From Siphlonurus alternatus (lineage: Eukaryota; Arthropoda; Insecta; Ephemeroptera; Siphlonuridae), in NCBI GenBank assembly GCA_949825025.1, contig OX463778.1, positions 31,751,969 through 31,815,968 of the forward strand: DNA of 64,000 nucleotides, given 5' to 3'. A program made the position numbers and the translations under genes. Of the stretch, positions 11,279 to 23,900 are shown piece by piece. Numbering within the stretch: position 1 is the stretch's first letter; each line of letters opens with the position of its first letter. The notes beneath the pieces are model-generated. The model had not been told where the DNA came from. It did not search any database and worked only from the letters and a program-made list of their open reading frames with translations.

Positions 11279-12490
11279 GCAATTTTGATTAATAAAATTT
11301 AATTTTACTATAATTATAATAAATGTACAGTTCAATTCTATAGCATAAGCCGTGAATGAACAAGCAATATCTTATATAATCTGATCTTTGCTAAATGCAT
11401 ATATTATATAATATATTATATTATATATATAATAATTATATATTATATTATATTATATTATATTATATTATATTATATTATATTATATTATATTATATTA
11501 TATTATATTATATTATATTATATTATATTATATTATATTATATTATATTATATTATATTATATTATATTATATTATATTATATTATATTATATTATATTA
11601 TATATTATAAAATCCATAAACACATCAGAATATGAATATAATGTATATTGGGCAGTATCCATCCTGACCGTCTTACTGCCATACTGTCAAAACCTTGAGG
11701 GAAATTTTGAGTGTCTTGAAATTTGTACTGTCTATTGTTAGGCAAAATACTTCGTAGACTTGGAAAAGAATTACCTTATAAGATTTAAATTGAAATAGTA
11801 TACTACACCAGCATAATTAATTGTCTGTATATTATATACCTAAATACACACACACATATTATAATATATATATATATTATATATAATTATATATTACATT
11901 TATATAGAGCTATAGATATATTAAAATAGATATTTATAATCTTATATATCTTTACCAAACAGTAATATACAGTTACTGCTGTACAGGAACAAACGCGAGT
12001 AAAAAAATATGATAAAGCGATATAGCGCTAATTTTAAAAGTCTATAATACTTACTCTGAAAAAAACTGATGTAATGATCAAAGTTAAAAATTTCTTATAA
12101 ATATTAGTGGCTATTCATAAAGAACGTCGCATAGATTTTAGCGTAGAAATTTTTGGTATATTTTTTCTTATCAAATTCTAGTACTACGCGTAAATGCAGC
12201 AATCAATATATTAAAAATTTCGAGGCTAAATCTATAAAATTTCTTTTTAAGTTAAAAAAAATGTGTTACATGTTATAATAAGAGTATCAAAACATTTTTT
12301 TTGTGGAGAAAAAATATATATATAAAATAATAAAATACATTTAAAACTTATTTCCATTCATAGGTTCAACAATTTGATTATCATATTTTAATTTTTAAAA
12401 AGCACTGATAAGTCAGAATGACTGCCAAATAACTATAGACGCACGCTTACCTGCAGGGGCGGTAGGGGAAAGCAACACTTCTGCAGCCAT
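7918..12490 (-). CDS. SET/MYND protein (SMYD, SmydA-like) gene B
   Basis: Four coding exons: 12490-12451, 10838-10754, 9860-8686 and 8198-7918. They sum to 1581 nt (526 aa) with matching phases (1, 2, 1) and GT-AG ends. SMYD proteins are SET-domain protein methyltransferases split by a MYND zinc finger; arthropods carry an expanded group (SmydA), often without known substrates. Visible features are an N-terminal SET half (GRFVVAARDVNEGE, from about 41), MYND ligands C74, C77, C89, C92, C98, C102, H108 and C112, the SET core motif AHSCVPNT from 228, Y263 in NNYSDT, and the post-SET CxCxxC at 285-290. The Asn of the usual NHSC motif is Ala here, so catalytic activity is uncertain. The C-terminus is lysine-rich (KKASKNKGGRKKK), possibly a nuclear signal. 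Compared with gene A, introns 3 and 4 are absent: one 1175-nt exon replaces three. The middle of this exon (about 9180-9480) is much more AT-rich than its two ends. Confidence 0.9.
9888..10057. mobile_element. Diverged foldback element in SMYD B intron 2
   Basis: The left part (GCCTGTATTACACGATCCAA, CTCCATACAAAGAAATGGAG) and the right part (TTGTATGC, ATATATCGTGTTATT) match the ends and centre of the better-preserved foldback at 57779-57930. This is an older, eroded copy of the same family. Confidence 0.55.
10199..10300. mobile_element. Foldback MITE in SMYD B intron 2
   Basis: A near-perfect hairpin of about 100 bp: GCCTCGGAAAATTTC...TTGCAGCC pairs with GGCTGCAA...GAAATTTTCCGAGGC around a short loop at about 10245. 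The same family occurs at 62255-62367 in LIN54 intron 10, sharing the inner GCAGCCTTG/TTAACAAGGCTGC arms and the CACCATGC loop. Confidence 0.8.
11445..11602. repeat. (TTATA)n pentanucleotide microsatellite
   Basis: About 31 uninterrupted copies of the 5-bp unit TTATA, in intron 1 of SMYD gene B. The plus-strand open frame across it (LYYII repeated) is an artefact of the repeat. Confidence 0.95.
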
Positions 12491-12950
12491 GAATTCGTAT
12501 AAACTGATTTCACGACTCTTTGTTCACATCTAACGATTGTATCGTAGGAAAACTAAATAAAAAAGAAGTTGCTATTTTCATCAAATGCAGCGACTTTACC
12601 CGGCCTAGCCGCGCCCGTCTGCCCCTCCGCAACTAAATTTACCTCCTAATTGTTGGCCGCAATTCTGGCGGACGGCTCACCCTCTCACCCCATTGACATG
12701 AAGGATCGATATTATGATAAATAGTGTTTACTAATAATTGCAACCAGGTGCTTAATATGCAATGAGAAATATTGACAGTGAGTCTCCATTTTTTTTTTTT
12801 TTTTTTTTTTTTTTTGCCTTTATACAAACAGGTTTGTTATTATATTATATAGCTTGCAATTTGTGAAGAATATCTCAGTATTCTAAAATCAAAATTTGAT
12901 TTAATTTTGGACGATGAGAGGGAGGGGAATGGTGGAGATGATTGAAGTCA
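12430..12950 (-). promoter_or_regulatory. SMYD B 5' UTR and promoter region, copy 2
   Basis: This is the region upstream of the gene B start at 12490, matching 4620-5190. Conservation continues well upstream of the coding exon, through the poly-T tract at 12788-12817 to GGACGATGAGAGGGAGGG near 12908. That suggests the promoter was duplicated with the gene. Specific factor sites cannot be assigned from two copies. Confidence 0.55.
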
Positions 12951-12959
12951 TATTGGTTT

Positions 12960-14050
12960 CACTTCATATATTTATAATTTTTCATATTTTACATAAATAA
13001 TTTAACATTATTCGATATATGTTTACGATCTTTACATTAACTTTTTTGTTTCAATTTTACTCTACCTAAGTACTAATTCATTAAATTTACTAATAATTTA
13101 ATGTTAACAAATTTTGTAATTAATTCATTAACTATATTCTTCTTTTCTAAACTCATATTAAATCTATGTAATTATTATAAATATTATGATATGGGTCACT
13201 GACGAAAAGTGACACTGTATGGAATTATATATCGAAGCACAAATTATATAAAATTTTGCTTTTGGTGTTAAACGTTTCTATTAAGATTTAACTATCATTC
13301 AATTAAACTATAAGTCTCGATGATAAAGGTGAAAATATTTTAAAAAAACTATGTATATATATTGTTTCATCAATAACACTTTATTAAAATTATAAATACA
13401 TAACGAAGAAAAATGATTACAATACTATAACAGACTTTATCCATTAAAAATACATTGAGAAAAAAATGAAAAAAAAAAAAAAAAAAGTCAAAGTCATGAA
13501 ACAAGCATGCATGAATTAGCAGGATCTGATGTTTGTTTGTTTTAAAGGGAATATGCATAATAATTAACAAAATACACAATATTTGGAATTTAGTGTCAAC
13601 GTTATTACTACAGAAAAAAATATAGATCATTCGATCGTTATATTCGTTGTAAAAATAAGATCTTACGAAGTTGGGTATATTATAGATTAAATTTTTATAT
13701 GTTTCATAAGCCCGCAGCCTTATTTTTTAGATATATATATTTTTTTTTCATATCTTAATTATTACAACATCCTTTAAGTCTTTACAAAATTCATATTGAC
13801 TCGGGGTAAAATTAAAAATATGTTTTAATGCGTTAAAATAAAAATATAATATATGGAGCGTATATACAGTATATTGAGCGCGATTCTCGAAGCAGTTAGC
13901 AAGGTTTTAACCACGTTTAGCTTAACCACGTTTAAGTTATACCTGTTTTACGTGTTAAACCACTTAGTTAAACGTGCAATGGTTAAGCTATACGTGGATA
14001 AAAACCTGGATAACTCTTTTGTGAATCGCCTCCATTAATATTATATATGC
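12960..14050. other. SMYD A/B intergenic DNA with diverged foldback
   Basis: Mostly AT-rich DNA without genes. At 13878-14029 there is a diverged foldback of about 150 bp, with GCGATTC...GGTTTTAACCACGTTTAGCTTAACC on the left and GGTTAAGCTATACGTGGATAAAAACC...GAATCGCC on the right. The small open frame across it (13853-14038) is not convincing. Confidence 0.5.
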
Positions 14051-14059
14051 ATCATAGTA

Positions 14060-14381
14060 ATGGAGTATTGTCCTCAATTTTTTTTATTGCAGAAATGGAT
14101 AGAGCGTGCAAAGTTATGCTACCCTGATTTTTTTCAGATTTTTTAGAGCCCGGGAAGTATTTTTAAAAAATTATTGAATGTCCTTTTTGTGACGTCACGC
14201 GGTGACAAGTCCTATCTTTCTCTTAAGGAGCGGCGTCTCGTGACGTCACAAAAACAACTTTCAATAATTTTTTAAAAATAGTTCCCGGGCTCTAAAAAAT
14301 CTGAAAAAAATCAGAGTAGCACAACTTTGCACCCTCTATTCATTTCTGCAATAAAAAAAAAAAAATAGGTCAATACTCCAT
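14060..14381. mobile_element. Foldback MITE, ATGGAGTATTG family, copy 1
   Basis: Long inverted repeats with outer ends ATGGAGTATTG and arms containing TTATTGCAGAAATGGATAGA, TTTTAGAGCCCGGGAA and TTTTTAAAAAATTATTGAA. The loop is flanked by TGACGTCA at 14190 and 14241. Other copies lie at 43809-44126, 59403-59778 and 61134-61450. There is no coding capacity. It lies between SMYD B and SMYD A. Confidence 0.9.
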
Positions 14382-14976
14382 TGTTTTAAAAGTTTGAAAG
14401 AAAAAATGAAAACACCATATTACAATATAAATATAATATACTGTATATTATATGGTATACATTTATAAACCTCATTTTTTTAGCAATGACTGAAAAAACT
14501 TTGTAACATCAGAGTTGAACCCACATGCACATGAGATTAAAAGCAGAATTCGTGAGAGAAGGCAGGAAAGTATTTATATCTGCAAATGAATTATTGATTA
14601 TTATTGCAAAGAAAAAACAAAACTTTACTCTCTATTATTAAAAATAATATTCTATTATTTTTAATTGCATATAGCATATGCAGAGTTTTTATGACCTTTT
14701 CAAATTATGGCATAAAAATATTATTTTTTAATTAATAATTAATATGAATAAATAAAAATCAGTATTATATAAATTTATTTTTATATATTATGTTACTTAG
14801 AAAGCGTTTGATATGAATGAATTAAGTTTTATAATTTTGAACTTTGAAATTTTGAACTATATTTAATATATGAATAATATAATTACTACAGATCTTATTT
14901 TTGCAACATATATATTTAAAATTCATAACATAAAAATGAGGTACTTTGTCACTGTTAATTCTGATTGTGGGCTGCT

Positions 14977-17900
14977 TCAGTCAGCTGTAACATGCGTCGG
15001 CGTTTCCTGCTGCTCCAACAGCTGCAGTTGTTTGGGCAATTCTTGCAGAGACTCCCTCAGTTGCTGCAGAGCTGTGCGGCCGTGCAGGGCAAGCTGGCCC
15101 TCCACGGAGTCCGGCTCCTCAAGGGCCAGGATGGTCACGGCCTCGGCCAGTGCTTGCTCGGCCTCCTGCATGCGTGAGTAGAGTGCGTGCCCAGTCAGCA
15201 CGCCCTGCTGGAACTGACTGCGAGCCAGCATGATGAGCGGCGCGTGGAGCTCGAACAGCATCGTACCTGCAGACAAGGATCGAATATAATTTAGTGTTAA
15301 TGGGTGTTCAAATGAATCAGCTAGAAACTAATTAATATCTAATATTTAAGTTTCCCTAGTTGCTTGGATAATACATCACAATATATGAATATAGTAGATT
15401 TTAATGAAATGCTTAATTTTAATTGTTTATATGCCTAAAATATTTTAAACAATTCTAATTTTATACACTGAAATATTTATATGGTCGCATAATGACCATG
15501 GTAGGATGGTAACATATAATATATAGTATATTATAGGGACAGTTTATATATTTGCATGCTTTACTTTAATAAATAATATTATAGCAATAATATACACTTA
15601 AAAAACAAAAATATTTATTTTACGTTATAATAATATAATTATATTTTAAATATTATTAATTAATGGTCTCTGATAATTATTATATCTCAGAAGAAAATAT
15701 CTCACACACAAAATAGCTTAGATTTCATCCTCGAATTTTTCAATTCCAAAATTTGTTAAAAAACTCAATTTGTTTTAAAAAATCAAACCAAATAACGAAC
15801 AAAATAATGATCAAATAACGAAGCATAAAAACATATATTATGTTACCAAAATTTTCTTGACTGTTAATCTATGTTAGTTATTTTGCGAATACCACCGGGG
15901 TATTAATTGTAAAAAAAACGCGTGAGTAATATATTTTCATTTGAACCTATGAAAATGAGAGTGGTGAAACATACCTCTGAGTCTTGTCATTCCAGGTTCC
16001 ACAATATCAGCAATCGCCAGAACATGTTTGCACATCTCAATCTTGCGTTCCATTAGAATATCTGGCATTTCATCAAAAGTGTATCCCTCCACCCGTCCGT
16101 ACAGTTGGGCCAGCGAATGTTTGAGCGATGTAAGATGCGCATGTCGCGGATGGAGCGAACCTTTGTATTTCTTCAGCAACGTCTCCCGAGTCTCCAAGTC
16201 ATCATCATCGAACATCGCAATCTCTCTTTGCAGGACTTGCAGGACTTGGACTACTGCCTGGTTTGGCATCACATACTCGCACTTGCTGCAATGCCAATCT
16301 GTAGACTGGTTCAGAGGCTCCTTTGCCAGGACCCAACCCCACTCACACTTGGGACACTTGAAGGTATTAAGATGTGCACCAAGCTCAGTGGGGTCTGCAC
16401 ATCGTGGACACTTACAGTCAAAGTACTTGCTGAGTTTCAGGTGTTCACGTCGCGAGTATGTGGGAGACATGGTGTGCGTGTACGTCGTGTAGAGTTGTTC
16501 ACCCTTAGCAACACGAACCGTGGTACGAACTCGGACACGGAAATCCTGACCAATAGAGTGAGATGTGTTGGGCACGCAACTGTGAGCCAGTAAAGCCAAC
16601 TGTAACAATAATAGAAATGAGATTAGCAAATTTATTATTAAATCTTTAATTTTTTAGTATTGTGGCAGATTTCCAAAATTAACACCATACGTTAGTTAAT
16701 GTGTAATGTAATTTTCTTTCTAATTTTCTAAAGGATAAGTTTTGCTGTGATTACCTGGTTATATACTGTATATGGTTATGTATTGAAAGATTTGTTGAAA
16801 TAAATAAATAAAAATAAGTTACATATATATTATGTGCATAGCTTTTTTTTCCTGATGACTGATGATCATTGATATCAATTTTAAGTTTTTTCACTATTTT
16901 CTTTAGGCCAAGGACAGACAAAACCCATAAAAACTTATATATTAATAAAATGTCGCATAGAATATTTTTTATACAAATAAAATATTTAAACCAAGGATGT
17001 AATAATAAAATTTAATATTAAATTAGGATTCCAGTGCTAAAAATGTTAATATTAATTTGTTTCTTGTTTTCAATTATCAAACATCAATCAACGTTATGCA
17101 ATTAAATTTTATGGTACATGTATTTAATCACATAGCGGTGTTTAGTTTTATTGCGAGCCATTGGAAATAACACTATATGACACAATATATTATTATCTCA
17201 ATTATCTCACGTATGAGGCAACATTTAGGTGGGCATTATAGGAGGTGACGTATATATACTATATACTTGCATTAAGATAACAGGTAATTTATTGCCCGAC
17301 TCGCACTTCTTCGGTTTGATATATTATATTTATAATGTAGTGTATAGAGTGTAGTAGATGAACGAAAGTTCTGTCTTTTTCAATTCCTTGTACAGTACAT
17401 CGGAACCGGTTAAAAATAATAGTACTAATCCCTGCTCAAAAATCTTGAGCCAAGATCTTGTAAGATCTTGGCAAGATTATGCTCATGAAAATCTTGCAAG
17501 ATCTTGCAAGATCTTTCCCAAGATCTTGCACAAGATCTTGCAAGATCTTGCAAGATCTTAAGTAAGATCTTGAGCAAGACAAATCACAATATCTTGAGCA
17601 ATTGTTATCTTGCTTAAGATCTTGCAAGATCTTGTGCAAGATCTTGGGAAAGATCTTGCAAGATCTTGCAAGATAATATTTGCTCAAGATCTTGTGATAT
17701 TATCTTGCTCAAGATAATATTTGCTCAAGATCTTGTAACAGCATCTTGCTCAAGATCTTGCAAGATCTTGTGCAAGATCTTGCAAGATCTTGCAAGATAA
17801 TATTTGCTCAAGATCTTGTGATATTATCTTGCTCAAGATAATATTTGCTCAAGATCTTGTGACAGCATCTTGCTCAAGATCTTGCAAGATAATATTTGCT

Positions 17901-20900
17901 CAAGATCTTGTGATATTATCTTGCGCAAGATAATATTTGCTCAAGACCAAAATAATTGCGCAAGACTGTCGGTTGGTTTAAATCCGTTGAAAGGCAGCCA
18001 TGTTGGGTCAGTAATGTAGCGGCAATTCCAAGTAGCAATCTCCGAGTCACGTAGCCAACATAACGTACTGAAAAAAAACAACAAACAAACAAAGTTAGTA
18101 TTCTGTTAGTTGCAGCTAGTTTTCGTTAAATAAGGAAGTCTCATGATGCATGGTTTCATTTCTTTATGGATATGTTCATCATCATTGCTTCCTTCCACCT
18201 CTCCGTTCAATAATTCTTTTACTCCGCGGGCCATGCCATGTATTTTCTCCTTCAGATAGGCTCGGTGGAACCTGGGGGTCAAAAACAAAGAAACTCGTCA
18301 ATAAAATTAGGCACAAATCTAGAAAGTTCTTGTTCAAGACATTTCCTATAGAAATTTAGCAAATCTTGCACAAGATCTTGCAAGATTTTGATCAATTTAT
18401 CATACATTGCAGTATTTTATACATACCTGTTTCAAAATATCACAAACAAAACCCTGCATTGCAAATAATCTCTATGACATGTTGCTTTATGCATACAACA
18501 AGCAGCAGGTTGTCCTCAGTATATTCGCGTCATCATATTCCAGGTTAATAAATTTGCAAGCAGTTGCAAGGCAAACAGGAAGCAGGTCCGGCCATCCGAA
18601 TTTCATGAAAAAACATAAAATATTCTATGAGCTTAACAATATATTAAACAAAAACAACTAAACATAAGTTTAAGCTTACCTGGAACTGTGTATAAAGTAC
18701 TAAATTAGCACAAATAAACACAAAATCTTCATGTTTCTTCTTCAGCTCTTACGTTCACCAACCGTCCATTTTCAGTTTCAACACATGTTATAAAAACGCG
18801 TATCGCAATGCAATCGCATTGCATTTGTTTCGCCATCGCGCACAATTTTGAAAACGAATAAAAATGCACCGATCAAGCTGAAAACTTGTATCCAAGGGTT
18901 AATTGGCAAGCTGAATTTAATTAAGGTGATTAAATTAACCCTGACTAATTATTGGGGGTGCTGTTACCCTTATTTAAAAAAAATTGAATATTGCGATTCT
19001 GAATAGAAAAAAAATCTGCAAACGGGTGCGATCGATCGGCAAAAAAATTATATGACCATGGGAAGGTTTTCACACTTACTAAAATCTTGCGTAAGAAATT
19101 ACTTCTTGAACAAGATTGCCATTTTAAACAAGAAAAATCTTGCCATAACTATGAAAAGAAGTGTAAAGTTTTTTCTTGCTCGAGTCTGTTACTTGCTCAA
19201 GATGGAAATCTTGGGTAAGAAAAGACATGTTGGACAAAACTTCCATCTTACGCAAGACGGTAACTTGTCCAAGAAATAATTTTGCAAAAACCATGAAAAT
19301 AAGCATATGATTTTTTCTTGCTCGAGTCCATTACTGGCCCAAGATAGATCTCTTGGGTAAGAAATGATATCTTGGCCAAGATTGCCATCTTACGCAAGAC
19401 GGTAACTTACCCAAGAAAAAATCTTGCGACAACTATGAAAACAAGCGTAAGATTTTTTCTTGTTCGTGTCTATTACTTGCCCAAGATGGAAATCTTGGGT
19501 AAGAAATGATTTCTTGCACAAGATTGCCATCTTACGCAAGACGGTAACTTACCCAAGAAAAAATCTTGAGAAAATTTTGAACACGCGCGCAAGATTTTTT
19601 CTTGCTTAAGTCTATTACTTGCCCAAGATGAATCTCTTTGGTAAGAAATGATTTCTTGGCCAAGATTGCCATCTTACGCAAGACGGTAACTTACCCAAGA
19701 AAAAATCTTGCATTAACTATGAAAACAAGCCTAAGATTTTTTCTTGCTCGAGTCTATTACTTGCCCAAGATTGAAATATTGGGTAAGAAATGATTTCGTG
19801 CATAAGATTGCCATCTTACGCAAGACGGTAACTTACCCAAGAAAAAATCTTGCGATAACTATGAAAACAAGCGTAAGATTTTTTTCTTGCTCGAGTCCAT
19901 TACTGGCCCAAGATGGATCTCTTGGGTAAGAAATGATTTCTTGGCCAAGATTGCCATCTTACGCAAGACGGTAACTTACCCAAGAAAAAATCTTGCGATA
20001 ACTATGAAAGCAAGCGTAAGATTTTTTCTTGTTCGTGTCTATTACTTGCCCAAGATGGAAATCTTGGGTAAGAAATGATTTCTTGCACAAGATTGCCATC
20101 TTACGCAAGACGGTAACTTACCCAAGAAAAAATCTTGAGAAAATTTTGAACACGCGTGCAAGATTTTTTCTTGCTTAAGTCTATTACTTGCCCAAGATGA
20201 ATCTCTTTGGTAAGAAATGATTTCTTGGCCAAGATTGCCATCTTACGCAAGACGGTAACTTACCCAAGAAAAAATCTTGAGAAAATTTTGAACACGCAAG
20301 CAAGATTTTTTCTTGCTGAAGTCTATTACTTGCCCAAGATGGAAATCTTGGGTAAGAAATGATTTCTTGGCCAAGAGTGTCATCTTACGCAAGACGGTAA
20401 CTTACCCAAGAAGAAATCTTGCGATAACTATGAAAACAAGCGTAAGATTTTTTTCTTGTTCGAGTCTATTACTTGCCCAAGATGGATATCTTGGGTAAGA
20501 AATGATTTCTTGCACAAGATTGCGATCTTACGCATGACGGTAACTTACCCAAGAAAAAATCTTGAGAAAATTTTGAACACGCGCGCAAGATTTTCAATCT
20601 TACGTAAGATTTTTTCTTGCGCAAGTTAATTACTTGCCAAGTTGTATATCTTGCGTAAGAAATGACTTCTTGAGCAAGATTACCATCGTGCGCAAGCCAT
20701 AAACTAGCTCAAGAAATAATCTTGCAAAAAATTCGAAAACACGCGCAAGATTTTCTATCTTGCAAGATATTTTTTCTTGCGCAAGTATGTTTCTTGCCAA
20801 GATGTCGATCTTACGTAAGAAATGACGTCTTGAACAAGATTATTATCTTGCTCAAGATCTTTTTAAATTAAAAATATCTTATTTTTTGACTTTTCCCAAA

Positions 20901-23900
20901 TTTTTTGCTTAAATATTATTTTTAGAAGGATAATATATATTCCTGACCAGCATTGATTACTGTCTTGCCTCTGTTTTGGACTTCTTGAGTTCACTTGACA
21001 AGATCATAAAAGATCTTGTAAGATATTGCTCAAGATTTTTGAGCAGGGTATTGATTCGAAACATTTAACTATATGGAAAATTTCTAATGATTTACGTTAC
21101 TTGATATATACAAGCACATTTTAATTATGGCTAACTTGTATTATCCTAGCTCATATTTTTTTTTTTACGCTACAAGCATATCATATTATTATTTCTATAA
21201 TATTTTGGATTTATTTTTAAATATTTTTTAAGTTTTTATTAGCCCAGAGTGTATATTTCTGCACTCGATTGGCGTTATTTTCAAGTACAATAAAGATATA
21301 CAAAGAAAATCTAGTGTAGAAAGGGAAAATCTGCATAGTTTTTAGGGTTTACGAACAGACCAGTCAGACCTAATACACATTTAAATTCACTTAAAACTTC
21401 CAGTATGCAAAAGGAATATACAATGATATAATGTTATTAATTTCAATTAATTCTGATGAGAATGAGATTTTTCATCTCAGACACCCAGCGGTCACAAAAA
21501 TAATTAAAAAGCAATATTATTATTTTGTGAATTGAAAAAGTAACTCTAACAGCAACAATCTCATGCATGTATATTATACGCACCACATAATAATACACTT
21601 CTCTTTTTCATTTGTATATTGTTTATATTCGACTTTATAGAGAACAGAGCCATCGATATTTTAACTATTCTAACTGTATTTTCTCAATAATATATTAATC
21701 CGCAACTGGATGAGGAAATTCATTCTTAATATTTACCTGTGGGTAAAGAGCTCGAACGGCGTTAGTCCCCGCCTCGCTGTGACTGCGCGCCTCGAAGGCG
21801 TTCACCGCCAGGATGCCGCACACCTGGTGCACGAGGGCTTCATTGTAGCGCTCGCTCAAACCACAGCGATCGCGCAGGAAGGCCACGATATTAACCTGGT
21901 CTGCCTCCCAGTCCGCGCCACCACGTCGCTCTTTCTCGTGAGTCTCCATCAGGCTTACCTAGACGGACACCAAGGAAGTTAGTCGCTTCCTTTTTCAGAG
22001 CTGAGTGTATATAGAACTACTTTCATACACATTTATTCAGTATTTTATATATAGTAAAAGTAGTGCATATTGAATATTTGAAAGAAGATTTAATGCATTG
22101 CTGGAGGGTATGAAAATTCGTATTTTCTAATTTTACCACAGTAATAATTAAAAAGTGAAAAGTAAGAAAATAAAAATGTATATAGCATGGCAGAAAACAC
22201 AATTTCATTAAGTTTTTGACTTTTCTATATACTTTAATTTTTGCATAGATGTTTATATTAGCATGCAGTTTTTGCATTTCTGTTTTACATATAATTATGC
22301 AAAGTGTTGGAATTTCAATGCTACTGTTTAGATTTTAGATACAATTTTTACAACTTTGACTATTTCTGGGAGATATAATTATAGTCTTGTATATTGCATA
22401 TTTTTTGAACTGAACATTTATAATAAAATATAGTCCCATGTGGTAAAAGAAATTTATTCAAACAATTTAAAACTATCCGAATCGTTTAATTATCATCATA
22501 TCACCGTGAAATTAGGCGACTTGTTCAAAGGGCACAATATCAATATACTATATTATGTAAGTTCCATACAGGAATATTACCACGGAGTTTTAAAGTGCTC
22601 TCCAATCCCCTTGAATATTCCATCTTTTATTTTTATTATGTCAGGATGTAACGAGGAGATTGCGCCTGCCATCTATGTGACCCGCTTAGTTTTGAAGCTT
22701 AAAAAGTTGCCTATCCTGAAGGCAAATTGCATTACGGGCAGTCGGGCAGTTATAAACTGTTAAGGCGTACTGCAATTATATTATGGATTCGGGCCTATTC
22801 CTTTTTTCTGTTTTTTTTTTTTTTTTTTAATAAATGCTGTTGTTATATACATAGATTACATAGGAATTATAAACACAAGTTTTGCGAAATCCTATATCCT
22901 ATGCGTAATAGACCTATATAATTACATGAGAGTTAATTAAAAAATGTAGTAAACATTTTTCGTACGTTTCGTCACGTAACCTACTGCGTCACTGATGTGA
23001 TTCGCTCTATATACATTTAACTCATCCCCATCAACTCTCACCTCTCGTTTCCATCTCTCATCTCCAGTACGCAGCAACAGTCTTAGAGGCGTGACGCACT
23101 CGAGTTGCGGACAATCGGCATCGAGGTCTTCGGGCAGTTCGCCAAACTTGACCTTGGCGGCGGCGAACACTTGGCACTCTGCGTCGCGGTGCGCGGGCAA
23201 TGCCTCGCACTCCGGGCCGCACACCGGCCAGCCGCAGCGCGAGCACGTGACAAGGGACTCGGGCCGCGCGTGGCAGCCCAGGCACAGTGGAGGGGAGTGG
23301 TGCTTGGGACCCACCACCACGGCGCTCTCGACCAAAACTTCCTCGCCTGGCTCCAAGTCGCGAGCCGCTACCACGTATCTGCAACATGATTGTTCAGTAT
23401 ATATTTTCTATGTGAATGTCTTGTTAAAATTATAATGTAATACGCTGAAACTCCCTATATTATATGCTCTATATAATTAAGGGTGTAAACATCAAACATG
23501 TTATGGATTATTTAAACATACGCCATACTGGATATATATATTATATCGGGAGAATTGAAGAAGAATGAATTTAAAATTTAATTTAAATATAATATATTTC
23601 ATATAATATATTTATATTATATATAAAGAATAAATAAAAATTGTGATTAAAAATATTATAATTACCATTATTCATTATAATTGAAAATAACTATAACGCA
23701 AAAATAATCAAATAAAACAAAGTAAAACAAAATGAAATAAAATAATAATTACCATCACTATAATTACCATTATATTATTATTAATATTATTATTATTATT
23801 ATACATGCATTCAATATATTATAACTATTTTACATTTTAAATATTATTATAATCGAGTCTTTTGAGACTACCAGTTGTAAAATTTTAATTGTACTTTTTT

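Larger units (their letters stand above)
17430..21048. mobile_element. 3.6-kb TIR element made of CAAGAT satellites
   Basis: The ends are perfect 21-bp inverted repeats starting CCCTGCTCAAAAATCTTG (17430-17450 and, reversed, 21028-21048). Inside are a left CAAGATCTTG array (17447-17955), a unique middle (about 17960-19030) with exon-like pieces, and a right 142-bp satellite (about 19050-20870). The whole insert lies in intron 4 of SMYD gene A. No clear target duplication is visible (flanks AGTACTAAT and TATTGATTC), so the superfamily is unassigned. That the terminal repeats use the same CAAGAT vocabulary as the internal arrays argues that this is one unit. Confidence 0.75.

Noticed and set aside
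11395..11610. Plus-strand LYYII-repeat frame
   Set aside because: Pentanucleotide microsatellite.
16028..16593. Plus-strand frames of 154 and 162 codons
   Set aside because: Antisense shadows of SMYD gene A exon 5.
17430..20870. CRISPR-like array
   Set aside because: Repeats are contiguous tandem satellite units without unique spacers, in a eukaryotic intron.
22440..22763. Plus-strand frame of 107 codons in SMYD A intron 3
   Set aside because: No recognisable domain, AT-driven composition, no flanking splice logic. Could be a chance frame.
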